In this document: piece after piece, positions 32,717 through 43,394 of the stretch
Layout of the letters: every line of letters begins with the position of its first letter
How positions within the stretch are numbered: position 1 is the stretch's first letter
Origin: Phytophthora quininea
Taxonomy: Eukaryota > Oomycota > Peronosporomycetes > Peronosporales > Peronosporaceae
NCBI GenBank assembly: GCA_011947345.1
Contig: JAAVTG010000531.1
Location: forward strand, 1,116,001 to 1,180,000
Length of the DNA: 64,000 bases
Direction of reading: 5' to 3'
Position numbers and translations under genes: made by a program
The notes under the pieces: generated by a model
The model's input: only the letters and a program-made list of their open reading frames with translations
Told to the model about the DNA's origin: nothing
Database searches by the model: none

Positions 32717-34813
32717 CTACGGATCCGTCACGCAGGCTTCGCAGTACTTGTCGGGGGCGTTCATCACTGTCTCGGTGGACTGGATCACGTTGAACTGTAG
32801 CGGCTCGATGCTTTGGCTCATCTTGTGGAACGCACGAGCGTTGATCTCTTCGTACGGCATCTGCTTGTACGCGCCCAGCTCCAGCTTCGGCAGCAAACTG
32901 ATGCCCTTGAGTTGGTACTGGAAGTAATCGAGCATATGCGAGAGGTGCGGGCCCTCGGTTTTGGGTCGAACGTCACGGTGCAGCTCACCTGGTTGTCAGC
33001 CCAGTAGCGCTGCAAGAAGCAAGCGAGCGCCATCTGCTCCCAAGCCGATACGTCTGAAAGCGACCGGACGCCCTTGCCCATGTCCACAGGGATGGAGACG
33101 ACCAACGTCGAGTCCGGGGCCTCGTAGGCAGGCTCAATGTCGTATCCAGCACGCTTCAGCGCCGGCAACAGATCGGAGTGCTTGTCCAGTCGCATTCGAC
33201 GAATGTAGTATCTGCTCTCAGGGTAGTGCATGCCAGGAGTGGCGCCTGCAAGCAGCGACACCGTGCCGCTGGGTTTGATCGAAGTGGTCTTGATGGACCG
33301 GGGATAGCGAATCGAGACGAGAGCTGCGCGTCGATCTCCTGGATCGTATTGTAACCAGTGTCGCACCAGCGCTGCAACTCGTTGAGACCGCGGTTCGAGA
33401 TGAACTGCGCGATACCGGACATGCTGCAGCCAATGCGGCGGTTGCGCTGCATCACGATGTTGGCGCGCGGCCACTGGGTCTGGCCCAGCGTGACCGTCTT
33501 GGCGTACATGAAGGCGTACTTGAGCGTCTTTAAAAAGTCATCGAGACTGTCGTGGTTGTACGGGAACGTCTCCACCAGACAGCACATTTCGTACGACTCC
33601 AACGTTTGCTCCAGGCACGGGTTGCCGCCGGAAGCGTTGCGGTCGCGGTCGTCCTTTACACCGTTCATGCGGCCGTAATTGCGCATGTTCTCCAGCCAAG
33701 CAAACCCCGGCTCGCCATTCCGCACGATACGCTCGGCAATTGGTTTGTAGTCCATGCCGAGGTCCGCAAAAATACTGTTGTTCGACGTCCAGCCGTACGC
33801 AGCGCGGTCCGGGTTCCTCTCGTAGTTTTTGAGGTCGACGTATTCCTCATCGTTATAGTCGCCAAAGGCGATCTCGGCTGTGCGACGAACATTTCCTGAG
33901 ACTACACACACACCAATTTGATTTTGAATGTCGACAATCCCGCGAGCTGTCAGCGGTTTACCAGCCAGGGGCTTCAAGACGGAGTCAATTGCTTCGTGCA
34001 GCGCAGTAAGAGACCCAGGACCCGAATTGATACCGCCAAACCCCTTGATCGGCGCTCCAGCAGGTCTAATCAGAGAATAATCGAACTTGAGAGCAGGCTG
34101 GTGCAGGAAGTGTGCCTCCAGCAGCAGCTTCACCGACTCGACCCAACCTTCACGGGAGTCCGGGACAGCGTACACTTTCGTCTGAGTCTCGTCGCAGCCC
34201 TGTACCAATACTTTGCCAGCGCCTTTGGTGTCGAATCCAACTCCCACACCAAGCATGGCTGCCTCCATCAAGAAGCAAAAGGGCTCCGCAGGGCGTCTAA
34301 CTTCAGGATGTCGGCCGTGGAAACGAAGGCGCAGTTGTTCAATGCCGCATACACTCCGCGGTCCTCGGTGATTGGAGATCCCATGGCCCAAAGACCACGT
34401 CCGGGCGGCGTGAATTTCATCCGGAAAATACGCGAGTACATTTCCTGGGCAGTGTGCGCCATCTCCTCTTGGTTCCATGCCTGGCCCAACTGCTGCAGCC
34501 ACTTCTTCTGCATGTTGAAGGTGCCGTTGACGACCCGCTCAACAGTCTCGAACCAGCGCTCCTTGGTGCCGTCAGCCTTGACGCGCGAGTACGTCCTCAT
34601 GTACACGAGCTCGCCCAGGCCGTTAAAGCCGAAGGGCGGCGTCTTGTCCTGGAAGTCGGCCACAAAGCTCTTGTCCAGCGCGAAGGGCTGGTAGTCGGGG
34701 AACTCCATGCTCTTGTTGATGGACGAGGTCGTCGGGTCGCTCGTGATCTTATTGGACTCGGTTGCAGCGTTCACCACGCTGGCTGGCGTCGGATTGGAAG
34801 TCATAGGAGCCAT
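32717..34813 (-). CDS. Class II (adenosylcobalamin-dependent) ribonucleoside-triphosphate reductase, three frameshifts
   Basis: This enzyme reduces ribonucleotides to deoxyribonucleotides using coenzyme B12 and supplies DNA synthesis. Minus strand, ATG 34813. Landmarks: TPPGRGLWAMGSP near the N-terminus, a Cys in NCAFVST, VGVGFDTKGAG, VSGNVRRTAEIAFGDYN, NNSIFADLGMDY, the active-site loop NPCLEQTLESYEMCCLVETFP, RIGCSMSGIAQF, KPSGTVSLLAGATPG and the C-terminal redox pair in YCEACVTDP. The single-chain layout and the NPCLEQTLE loop point to the monomeric B12 enzymes of Lactobacillus and Euglena rather than class I. One base is missing at each of about 34291-34295, opposite 33300-33303 (CCCC) and opposite 32959-32962 (AAAA). 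Restored length 699 residues. It is head to head with the GON4-like gene over 212 bp. Confidence 0.88.
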
Positions 34814-35025
34814 TTGCAGGGTAAATCGCTTGGAGACTAGCTCGCAAAATGCACAATGAGCTGCAACGAGCATGCACTTACAACTGTCTATGGTGCCGTT
34901 TCGCAGCTTTGCTGACGTACTTGCGAGGTTTTATGGAAAACCTCGTTCTCACACGTCGCAGATTCTTGCTTTTGGCGCTGCGCTTGTACCAGATTTCTAT
35001 CAGCGCGCCAAGTGATATTTTGACT

Positions 35026-38000
35026 ATGGACGAAGAGGATCTGGCGCCTGCAGCCAGCAAGGGAGACCATGAGGACGTAGACACCATCGCCACACGCACC
35101 AGGACCAAGTTCTCGCTCGTGGACGTGCCCATCGACACGCTGGAGGCGTCGCTCCCGGACACCGCACTCGATCTGGTGCGTTGTTTTTGCTCCTTTTATG
35201 TCGTTGCTTTTGGCGCCAAATCCAAAATTCAGTTTGTTTGGCGCCAGAAAAGGCAACCTTGTAGTTTATGGCGGCGTGGTATGTTTTTGACGAAGATTGT
35301 TGACGCAAAATGCTGGCGTTCTCTGGGCGCGTGTCCGCCGGATGTGTGACCTGTTTTGACTGGTACAGACAGCTCCGGAGACCGAGGAGGACCGCGAGTA
35401 CCAGCGCTTCCTGTCGTCTCTACTGCCCAACGAGCAGGTGAACTTGTCGTTCCTGGACGAGGAGGACGAGGAGTACTGTCCCGAGGAAGACGATGACGAC
35501 CACGAAGATGACGAGGCTAGGAGAGGCATCTCCAAAAAGGAACTCACCGATCTGCTGCTAGACTCGACACACATGGCGTTCCCTAAAGCAACAGGAGCAG
35601 TGAAGACCCTGGAGCCAAGAAAAGAGGTTCCAAAAGACAAGAAAGTCAAAGGAAATGAAGTTGCTGCTTCGTTGCCAGTGCTGGAAGAAAAGGGACAAAA
35701 AATGAGGCTGTCTGCAGCTAACGCGGGGGCGCAAAACACATTACAAGTGGAAACTACAAAGCCTGCTTTTAAGGGGAGACACGGAGAAGTGACGCAGGAG
35801 CAGTGTATTCAACTTGCGTCTCAGATGCACAAGCACCTGCAGTTACTACTGCAGAGCTATCATTTACTGGCTAAGGAGGCACCAACACCGGCGCTAACGG
35901 AGTGTCGGGCTATGATCGAGGAGCTTCAACTGCGAGGAGAGAAAGCGCTTCGGTATAAGAACACTCTGCTGTCCAAGTTGAATCCAGCACCAACCGGAGC
36001 TACCACTCCTGCGGAAGTCGAGGGTTCTCACACTAGTAGAGATGCAAGCACACCGCGTGATGAGTTATCCTCGACTATAGAGATGAGCGGCAGCAACACC
36101 ACCGAAAACCTGCTGGCTTTACGACGTGTCACGAGGTCACTCACTGCTGCACATGCTGCAGTAGCGCATCCGTCCATGTTTGAACTTGTCGGGTCTCAAA
36201 CGGTTGATGAACTGTCTGCCACGTTTGCTCGCGGTTGCTCTCTTGAAGAACGCAATCATGCCATTCAAGAGCAGATGCTGCAGCTTGACACGCACTTGCT
36301 GTCCGCGAAGAAACGAAAGAAAACACAGAAGGGGTTTAGTATGAGCGAGGATTCTTTGTTAGCTGACGGCGTGAAGAGGTTTGGAGCTCACACCGAGTCG
36401 TGGCAACAGATTCAAAAACACTTCTTACCACTCAAGAACCCCCAGCACATTCGACAACGATACAAGTATCTCACTCGTAAGAAGTCTGGCAAGGGTGCTG
36501 TTAACCCTTTTTCCAGCAATCTTCGCAAGTTGGTGGGACAGGGTGGTTGCTCGAAGAAGACGTTCGGATTGCGCGCGGTCTCGTCGAGCTGCACGATGAA
36601 AAACACCACTTTGCAAAGCTAGCGAAAAGTTACCTCCCGCACCGCAGTCGTCTTCAAATCAGGAAACGATGGGAACGAATCACGGCCAAGTTCCGGGCTG
36701 AGCTTGCAGAGGTTGGGCTAGTGGCCCCGGACGATAACTCGCTGGACTTGGCCGTTGCTATGAAGGAGTATCTAGAAGACAAACTACGAGAGAGGGTGGC
36801 GCGACAACGGGGAGAGGCAGAGATGGCGAAGTTTGATGCCGCTCTGCAGCTTCAGCAACTCGGTCGGGGATTTGGGATCCTCCTAGTACTGCCGATGCTG
36901 GGAAACCCGAGGTTGATGCTAATTCCTGCAAGGTGAAGAACCTGCACCCAGCTCTGTTTTTTCGTCTTGGTCGTTTATCAGTCCCGCGACACTTCTTAAT
37001 TCGACATGCAAGCATAATTGGCCGTCATTCATGGATGAACAGAATGAAAGCAAAAACGACAGTCATGACGACACTACCGCGGTTGCAGACATCGATGTGT
37101 CGTCGGACGGACTACTGCCAGAAGGGCTTTACAATCTCACCCAGTCTCTTGGTGGCGTCCAAGGAGCCCTTCCTATTGACACAAATGCGCCATTGGAGAT
37201 GGCTGCTGTAGGAACGACTGCACAGATCGAGGGCACAGCATTCAACCAGTCGAGTACACCACTTGACAATCCGGTGTCGGAAAAAGACGGCGGTGACGGC
37301 GATGAAGAGGAGGATGACAGCGACTATGAACATGACGAGTTACTGTCGTCTGATAGCGATTCGGACTTTGAGCAAATGGAGCTGAGTGATGATGACAACG
37401 ATGACGAGGAGGATGAAGGAAGTGTCGATACTATTGAGCACGATACGTTGGTTTCCGACTCGGACGATCAATCAGCTGAGAGCGGCGAGCCGATGATAAC
37501 GCCTTCGCAATCACCACAGCAAGCACAGTCTCAGTCTACAGCCTCGGCGAGCAAAAACATCCTCCCAGCGTATCCACCACCCTCTTCGCCTCCAGAATCT
37601 TGGACAACCAGGCAATGAACGCATGAAACGAGCTCTTGCTGCTCTAGAACGGCGCATCGCGGGGAAGAGTCTTTGGGCTCTACAGCTTCAGCGACTTCAG
37701 ACTTGCTACAACGATCCGTGACCAAGCGCCCAAAGCGGAAAGTTCCAACAACACTTGTTACCCCACTCGGTGTCAGTTATACCAACAGAAGCAACTTGTT
37801 GCCGTGTGAGGCAAGTAATGACGGAAGCGCCACTGCTGGACATGACGATAGCGAAGACGAAGATGACTGGGACGATGGCTCTGGCGACGAAGGCTTCGAA
37901 GTGGATGAGCTTCCTTCGAGCTCGGACGAATTATCCTCGGGCACCGCTGATGAAGACAATGACGACACGGCATCTTGCGTACGCAGCAATGAGGCCTCAG

Positions 38001-38182
38001 GAAGCGTAACTCCGCGACGCCGTAATGCCGCGAACGACCACCACACCCTCCCCAACAAGAAACCAAAATTGCAGCCCTGCCCAACCTGTGAACACACAAC
38101 ATGCACGTGTTCGTCTAGCGCACGCATGCAGCTACTACTGCGTCGAATGAAGGAGAAGCGTTCGTCGTCACGACTAAGTTAA
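35026..38182 (+). CDS. GON4-like nuclear protein with SANT/Myb repeats, several frameshifts
   Basis: Exon 1 is 35026-35175. After a 193-bp GT-AG intron, exon 2 starts at 35369. The N-terminus reads LPDTALDLTAPETEEDREY, then LNEQ-like FLSSLLPNEQVNLSFLDEE and a long acidic run. The middle has a SANT-like repeat (DSLLADGVKRFGAHTESWQQIQ, then IRQRYKYL) and a second one (WLEEDVRIARGLVELHDEK, then RSRLQIRKRWERI). Further acidic tracts and a basic, Cys-rich end (CPTCEHTTCTCSS) follow. This order resembles GON4L/YARP chromatin co-repressors. Frames switch at about 36546-36549, 36867, 36932, and twice between 37610 and 37680. The first three fit one missing base each; the last two are unresolved and could hide an intron. 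It is convergent with the RRM gene (8 bp between stops). Confidence 0.65.
35208..35250 (+). promoter_or_regulatory. Tandem E2F-like palindromes in the GON4-like intron
   Basis: TTTTGGCGCCAAA at 35208-35220 contains the perfect palindrome TTTGGCGCCAAA. A second copy, TTTGGCGCCAGAAA, is at 35237-35250. Both lie in the unusually long first intron, 395-440 bp upstream of the RNR start on the opposite strand. They match the E2F/DP core; RNR genes are classic E2F targets elsewhere. Function here is inferred. Confidence 0.4.
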
Positions 38183-38190
38183 TTACCCTC

Positions 38191-38907
38191 TCAATCCTGG
38201 GAATGCTTGGACGCCTTCTTGCTCTTTTTCCTCTTCTTCCGCGGCTGTGAAGAGGGGAAGGAATGCTGCGATAGACTCTGCAGCATCATATCTTCCTCAT
38301 CCATGTCGTTGTTCTCGGTCTGCTGCGAGAAGCGGTTCACTTGTCGTCTGCCCAGCAGCAAGTCTCGAATCTCCTCGTCCACATTGACTTGAGGTTCTCC
38401 ACGACCCAACCCCATCTCCGCTTTCATCCCGACGAGAGTTCTCGGGCCCACCGACTGCTTGACCTTGAACTCCTCGATGGCACCACCCACTCGTTGCTCT
38501 TTCACAGCAGCTACAGCCGTCTCAGCCTCCTGCTTCGATGAGTACTCCAAGTACAGGAATCCGCCCACGGACATGTCCACGAAATTGTGGTGGATCTGCA
38601 TTAAGAGCCGTCAGGAATGACGTTTCCAAAGGCAATTGTGGTTGCGGCGACTCACCTTAATGGACAGCAGCATCCCGTACTCTCCGAAGAGGTCTCTCAC
38701 AGTGCGTTCACTGGCACACAGCGACGGAGGCACTTGGCCCACCCACACCACATGGCCCTTCCTGGGTGCGTTAGCATCCTCGAGCTTCACGGCGCCAAAC
38801 GGAGTCTCATCCTTCTTGTTGCTTTTCTCGCTAGCCTTCCTCTTGCCGATGCTGCGCTTCTTCTTGCTCGGTTTGTTCACCTTGTCTGCTGCGCCAGCAT
38901 CCACCAT
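38191..38907 (-). CDS. Single-RRM RNA-binding protein, probably nucleolar
   Basis: Two exons on the minus strand, 38656-38907 and 38191-38595, with a 60-bp GT-AG intron; product 218 residues. The N-terminus is Lys/Ser-rich (KPSKKKRSIGKRKASEKSNKK). The RRM follows: RNP2-like VVWVGQVPPSL, then after the splice HHNFVDMSVGGFLYLEYSSKQEAETAV with an RNP1-like GGFLYLEY, near residues 54-120. The C-terminus is acidic, then very basic (KKRKKSKKASK). The charge pattern suggests a nucleolar or spliceosomal protein. I cannot assign an orthologue. Head to head with the methyltransferase gene over 73 bp. Confidence 0.75.
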
Positions 38908-38956
38908 CAGTCAGTTCCGCGTGGATTTCAATAGTGACTCCTGGGCGTTAAATACA

Positions 38957-38980
38957 GGGGAACATCCAGGGGAACATCCA
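38957..38980. repeat. Perfect 12-bp tandem repeat directly before the methyltransferase ATG
   Basis: Two adjacent copies of GGGGAACATCCA end exactly at the base before ATG 38981, inside the 73-bp promoter shared with the divergent RRM gene. Confidence 0.8.
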
Positions 38981-39925
38981 ATGGCGACCACGCAGACCAA
39001 GCGGGACGTGCAGCTCCACTCGCACGACTTTGAGTGGGAGGACTTGGCCCGAGAATGCCGCGAGAGCGAGGACGTCGAGGTGCTGAGCGACGGCCTCCTC
39101 GACAAGCAGCAACTGGCGCAGGAGGCCAAGGACAAGTGGGATGCGTTCCACCAGCGCAACAACGGTGAGGTGGTGTTGAAGGCCTTGCATTTCATGATGC
39201 CGCACGTTGAACTACTCCGGCGGTTTAACTGCAACATCCGCTTGACCTAGACGTTGTTTGCGTCTGCAGGCAAGGTCTACAAGCCACGGAACTACTTGGT
39301 CAAGGAATTCCCCGAGCTCTGCGAGCTGGAGCGCGACGTGGTGCACGTGCTGGAGCTCGGCTGCGGGTACGGCAGCGCCATCTTCCCGATCCTGGCCGAG
39401 TGCCCCAACGTGCACGCCCAGGTGTGCGACTTTAGCGCCCACGCCATCGACATCCTGCAGCAGAACCCGGCGTTCGACGCGTCGCGGTGCCGCGCATTCG
39501 TGTGCGACATTGCCCAAGAAGAGCTGCACGGCGTCGAGCCCGAGTCCGTCGACGTCGTGCTCATGGTGTTCGTGCTGTCGGCGCTGCCGCCCGAGTCATT
39601 CGCCCGCACGCTGCAGAAGGTCTTCCAAGCGCTGCGGCCTGGCGGCGTCGTCTGCTTCCGGGACTACGGACTGTACGACTTGGCCATGCGACGCAACGCC
39701 AAGAAGCTGGGGCCGAGCCTGTTCTACCGCAGCGACGGCACCTTGGCCTCCTTCTTCTCGCGCGAGACGCTGGCCGAGCTGTTCGAGACGCACGGCGGGT
39801 TCCGGGCGCTGGAGAACGAGTACTGCACCGTTCGACTGCGCAACCGCCGCAAAGACATTGTCATGGACCGTGTCTGGCTGCACGCCAAGTTCGAGAAGCC
39901 CCGCCGTAGCGCTGCAGGCGAGTAG
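38981..39925 (+). CDS. tRNA (cytosine-32) N3-methyltransferase, METTL2/METTL6 family
   Basis: An AdoMet-dependent enzyme that makes m3C in the tRNA anticodon loop. Exons are 38981-39164 and 39270-39925 with a 105-bp GT-AG intron; product 279 residues. Landmarks: the family N-terminal motif WDAFHQRNNGKVYKPRNYL, then FPEL, AdoMet motif I VLELGCGYGSAIFPIL, CDFSAHAIDIL, motif IV-like region DVVLMVFVLSALPPESF, LRPGGVVCFRDYGLYDLAM, and the C-terminal RKDIVMDRVWLHAKFEKP. ALPPE and FRDYG are hallmarks of the METTL2/6/8 group. I cannot separate METTL2 from METTL6 by eye; the short length favours METTL6. The frame is intact. Confidence 0.92.
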
Positions 39926-41189
39926 AAGAATTGTAATGGAGCCCGTCCCGTCCGGATCTGCTTCACGTCGGCCACGTACCCCTGCCGATGACGCGCCGCC
40001 GTTTGTACCCCTCCAGTCGCATAGTACCCGCGTCTACTATGCTACTATGTCGCAAACGCTGGCCTCCCGAATCCAAGCAGCATTTCGGATCGGCGACCAT
40101 GGCCGGGCGCCGGCCGTGCAAGACCGTCGAACAGTGCCACCTCGTCAACGGGTAACGGGTGAGACGGCGACGACTTGACGCGGCGAACCCGCTTTGCACC
40201 GGTCCCCTCCGGCGCCGGGATATCGGCGCTCATGGAGCTGAGGCTACCGGTGTTGCTGCTACGGACTCGCTTGCTTTTCGCTACTAGTGCGAGATGGACC
40301 ACCAGCGCCTTTGAAGTTCAAGTCGTCCAATCTGGCGATTGGAGGGAGCTCGATCTGCTGCTAAACTTTTCCCCCTCGAGCGTCCTCGAGATCCAATCTG
40401 CAGTTTGGACGGCCCGGCAGAATTCGCCACGATGGGGGTCTGCGCTCGTCATAGGCGTTTGTTTTGCGACCAGTCAAAAACGACAGATTTCATCCAGCAC
40501 GACGAGGACGATGGGGAATTTCCGGTACGCGTATTGTTGAATACTCACCGCGCCGGTGGACGCTCGAATTGTCCCTAAATTGTGTGCGTAAGCTGGTGGG
40601 TATGGCTTGCCAAGGCTCGAAATGCGCCAGGGCTCGAGAGACCACTTCAACCGTGGTGACCGCCAGTCATTTGCATTTGCTTGGTCCTCGGCACGCTGCT
40701 TGCTGGCGGCGTGTGGAGTCACCACCAAAATGTATCGCCGACCCCCTGCTCAGAATTCCATTTAACCGCCGCATTATCGAACGATGCCCTTGCTGACTGG
40801 TCGGTGCGACGCCACACACGGGGCCAAATCCTTTCCTTCAACACAACGCAGGCCCGCTCGTGCCTGTGGCCAGCACCACGCACAATTGAAGGTGTATGGC
40901 TGGAAAAGCTTGACGATGAGGTTCCACCCTGTGAAAGCAACGCCCTTCGTCCGCAGCAAGACAAGATATGTAGCGCTCCCGATCCTCTCTACTTTTCCTA
41001 CCCCTCCACCTTGCATACTCCAGCACCCGGTGCACAACGCCGGGCCCATTCTGATGGTCCACTCGAGGTTTTTCAGCCAAAAACCTCGGTGACGTTCGCC
41101 TCGCCTCGCCCCGACCCGACGTGCGGCTTGGCTCGGTCATTGCGGAAATCCCGAGCTCGAGCTCAAGTGGTCCCAAGACACCTCCGAAG
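39926..41189. other. Intergenic region upstream of ETF-QO
   Basis: About 1.26 kb with several overlapping open frames (for example 40175-40540 and 40681-41385), none with protein character; the last runs over the real ETF-QO exon 1 in another frame. I see no repeat or RNA gene. Confidence 0.4.
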
Positions 41190-43261
41190 ATGTGGCGCCG
41201 CTCGCTGTCGCTGCACTCGAAGTTGCGCTCGCTCCAGCGCCAGCCGACCCAGTCGCGCTGGCTGTCGTCGGCCACGCTCCCCCGAGGAGCAGGAGATGCT
41301 CAACGAGCCGCGCGAGGCCATGGACTACGACGTGCTGCTGGTGCGGAACAGAGTGATGGTCGTCTCTAATTTTAGCCCCGCCTGACGAGTTGCCTTTTGT
41401 ATCTTTGCTACTTGCCAGGTCGGCGCCGGCCCCGCGAGCCTCGCGGCCGCGATCCGCATGAAGCAGCTCTCGGCCGAGAAGGGCACGGACCTGTCCGTGT
41501 GCGTGGTCGAGAAGGGCGCCGAGGTGGGCTCGCACATTGTTTCGGGTAACGTGTTCGAGCCCAAGGCGCTGGACGAGCTGCTGCCCGACTGGAAGGAGCT
41601 GGGCGCGCCGCTGGACACGCCCGTGACCAAAGACCAGTTCCTGCTACTGTCTGAGACCAAGTCGCTCGGTCTCCCGCACTTCCTGCTGCCCCAAGAAGAG
41701 GTGAGGAATCTTGTTTTGCTGCTTGGGTGGCGTCATTTGGTTATATGTTCTTATTCTGACGCTCTTTGCGATTTGAACTCTCGTGTGTAGCATAACGAAG
41801 GCAACTACATCATCAGCCTCAGCAAGTTCGTGCGGTGGCTGGGCGAGCAGGCGGAGGAAGCTGGCGTGGAGATCTACCCTGGCTTCTCGGCTTCCGAGGT
41901 GCTGTACCGCGACGACGGGTCTGTGGGTGGCATTGCTACTCGCGACGTCGGTATTGGTAAGGACGGCAAGCCCAAGGGCACATTCGCTCGCGGCATGGAG
42001 CTGCGTGCGCGTGTGACGCTCTTTGGTGAAGGCTGCCGTGGCTCGTGTAGCGAAGAGGTGATGGAAAAGTTCAATCTGCGCGAAGGTGTGCAGCCGCAGA
42101 CGTACGGCATCGGCGTCAAGGAGGTCTGGCGAATCCCCAAGGAGAAGCACCAGGCTGGTCTCGTGCAGCACACGCTGGGTTGGCCACTGCAGCAGTCGGC
42201 GATGGACATGACGTTCGGCGGTTCGTTCATGTACCACATGGAGGACGACCTTGTTCAGATTGGCATCGTGGTCGGTCTGGACTACGAAAACCCGTACATT
42301 AACCCGTACGAGGAGTTCCAGCGATTCAAGACTCACCCGGCCATCAAGAAGTATCTGGAAGGTGGCGAGTGTGTGCAATACGGCGCTCGATGCTTGAACG
42401 AAGGCGGCTACCACGCCATCCCGAAGCTGACGTTCCCTGGTGGCGGTTTGATTGGTTGCTCGGCTGGTTTTCTGAACGGTGTCAAGATCAAGGGCACCCA
42501 CACTGCGATGAAGTCTGGTATGCTGGCTGCGGAGGCTGCGTACGACGCGCTCACGGCCACTGGCACGGAGCCTGTCGCTGAGACTGCGGAGATTAACCCG
42601 GAAGAGCCTGCAATCGATATCTCGAGCTACGGTGCTGCTGTGGAGAACTCGTGGATTGCAGAGGAGCTTAAGGCTGTTCGCAATGTGCACGCTGGCTTCC
42701 ATAAGGGTTTCCTGCCTGGTCTGTTGCACGCTGGATTGGCGACGCACGTCCTCAGAGGAAAGGAACCGTGGACCATCCCGAATACAACTCCGGACTCGGC
42801 GAAGACGCGTCCTGCGAAGGAGTTCACGCCTATCGAGTACCCGAAACCTGATGGCAAGTTGACGTTCGATCTCCTGTCGAACCTGCAGCGTAGCGGAACC
42901 AACCACAACCACGACCAGCCAGCTCACTTGCGTATTAAGCCCGAGCTCGCAGAGGTTCCGTCCAAGGAGTCTTTCCCCGTGTATGCTGCTCCTGAGCAGC
43001 GGTTCTGTCCCGCACGCGTGTACGAGTACACTGACGGTAGCGAGGCGAACGGCGTCCCGCAGCTTGTGATTAATGCTCAGAATTGCGTCCACTGCAAGTG
43101 CTGCTCCATCAAGATGCCCAAGGAGTATATTAACTGGACTGTCCCGGAAGGCGGAGGTGGCCCTGCCTAGTAAGTACCCTGCGCTATTGGGTTTGGCTTG
43201 TTGTGAGCATTCAGCTAACTGTGTTGTGCCTTCTTTTGTGATCTCCAGCGAGCTGATGTAA
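41190..43261 (+). CDS. ETFDH: Electron transfer flavoprotein-ubiquinone oxidoreductase, four exons, one inserted base
   Basis: ETF-QO passes electrons from ETF to ubiquinone in the mitochondrial inner membrane. Exons: 41190-41340, 41419-41700, 41791-43169 and 43249-43261, all with GT-AG introns. The N-terminus is rich in Arg, Ser and Leu (MWRRSLSLHSKLRSLQR), a typical presequence. FAD-binding follows in DVLLVGAGPASLAAA, then GVKEVW, GGGLIGCSAGFLN and, for the 4Fe-4S cluster, CPARVYEY and NCVHCKCC. The last 13-bp exon completes PEGGGGPAYELM, as in the human C-terminus; reading through instead would stop at GGPA. The C run at 41279-41283 appears to hold one extra base. With CCCC the exon phase closes and the product has 607 residues. 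The cluster motif has an additional Cys (CKCC) where human has CKTC. Confidence 0.94.
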
Positions 43262-43394
43262 GAAGATAAAAGGCATCGGTGAGGACTTCAGATAGGGGCT
43301 GTAGTAATATTCAATCAATATGATACCGGTCGGAAGCATGTAGATTCCACGGCATTCGAAGTCTTTCTCTGTTGCGTGTATTTGCCGTGGTTCG

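Noticed and set aside
40681..41385. 234-codon frame before ETF-QO as a separate gene
   Set aside because: Its first 170 codons lack protein character and it ends inside ETF-QO exon 1, where it is simply the frame continued after the extra C.
41644..43092. 482-codon frame antisense to ETF-QO
   Set aside because: The plus strand encodes an unmistakable ETF-QO with matching introns; the antisense frame is a by-product of codon bias.
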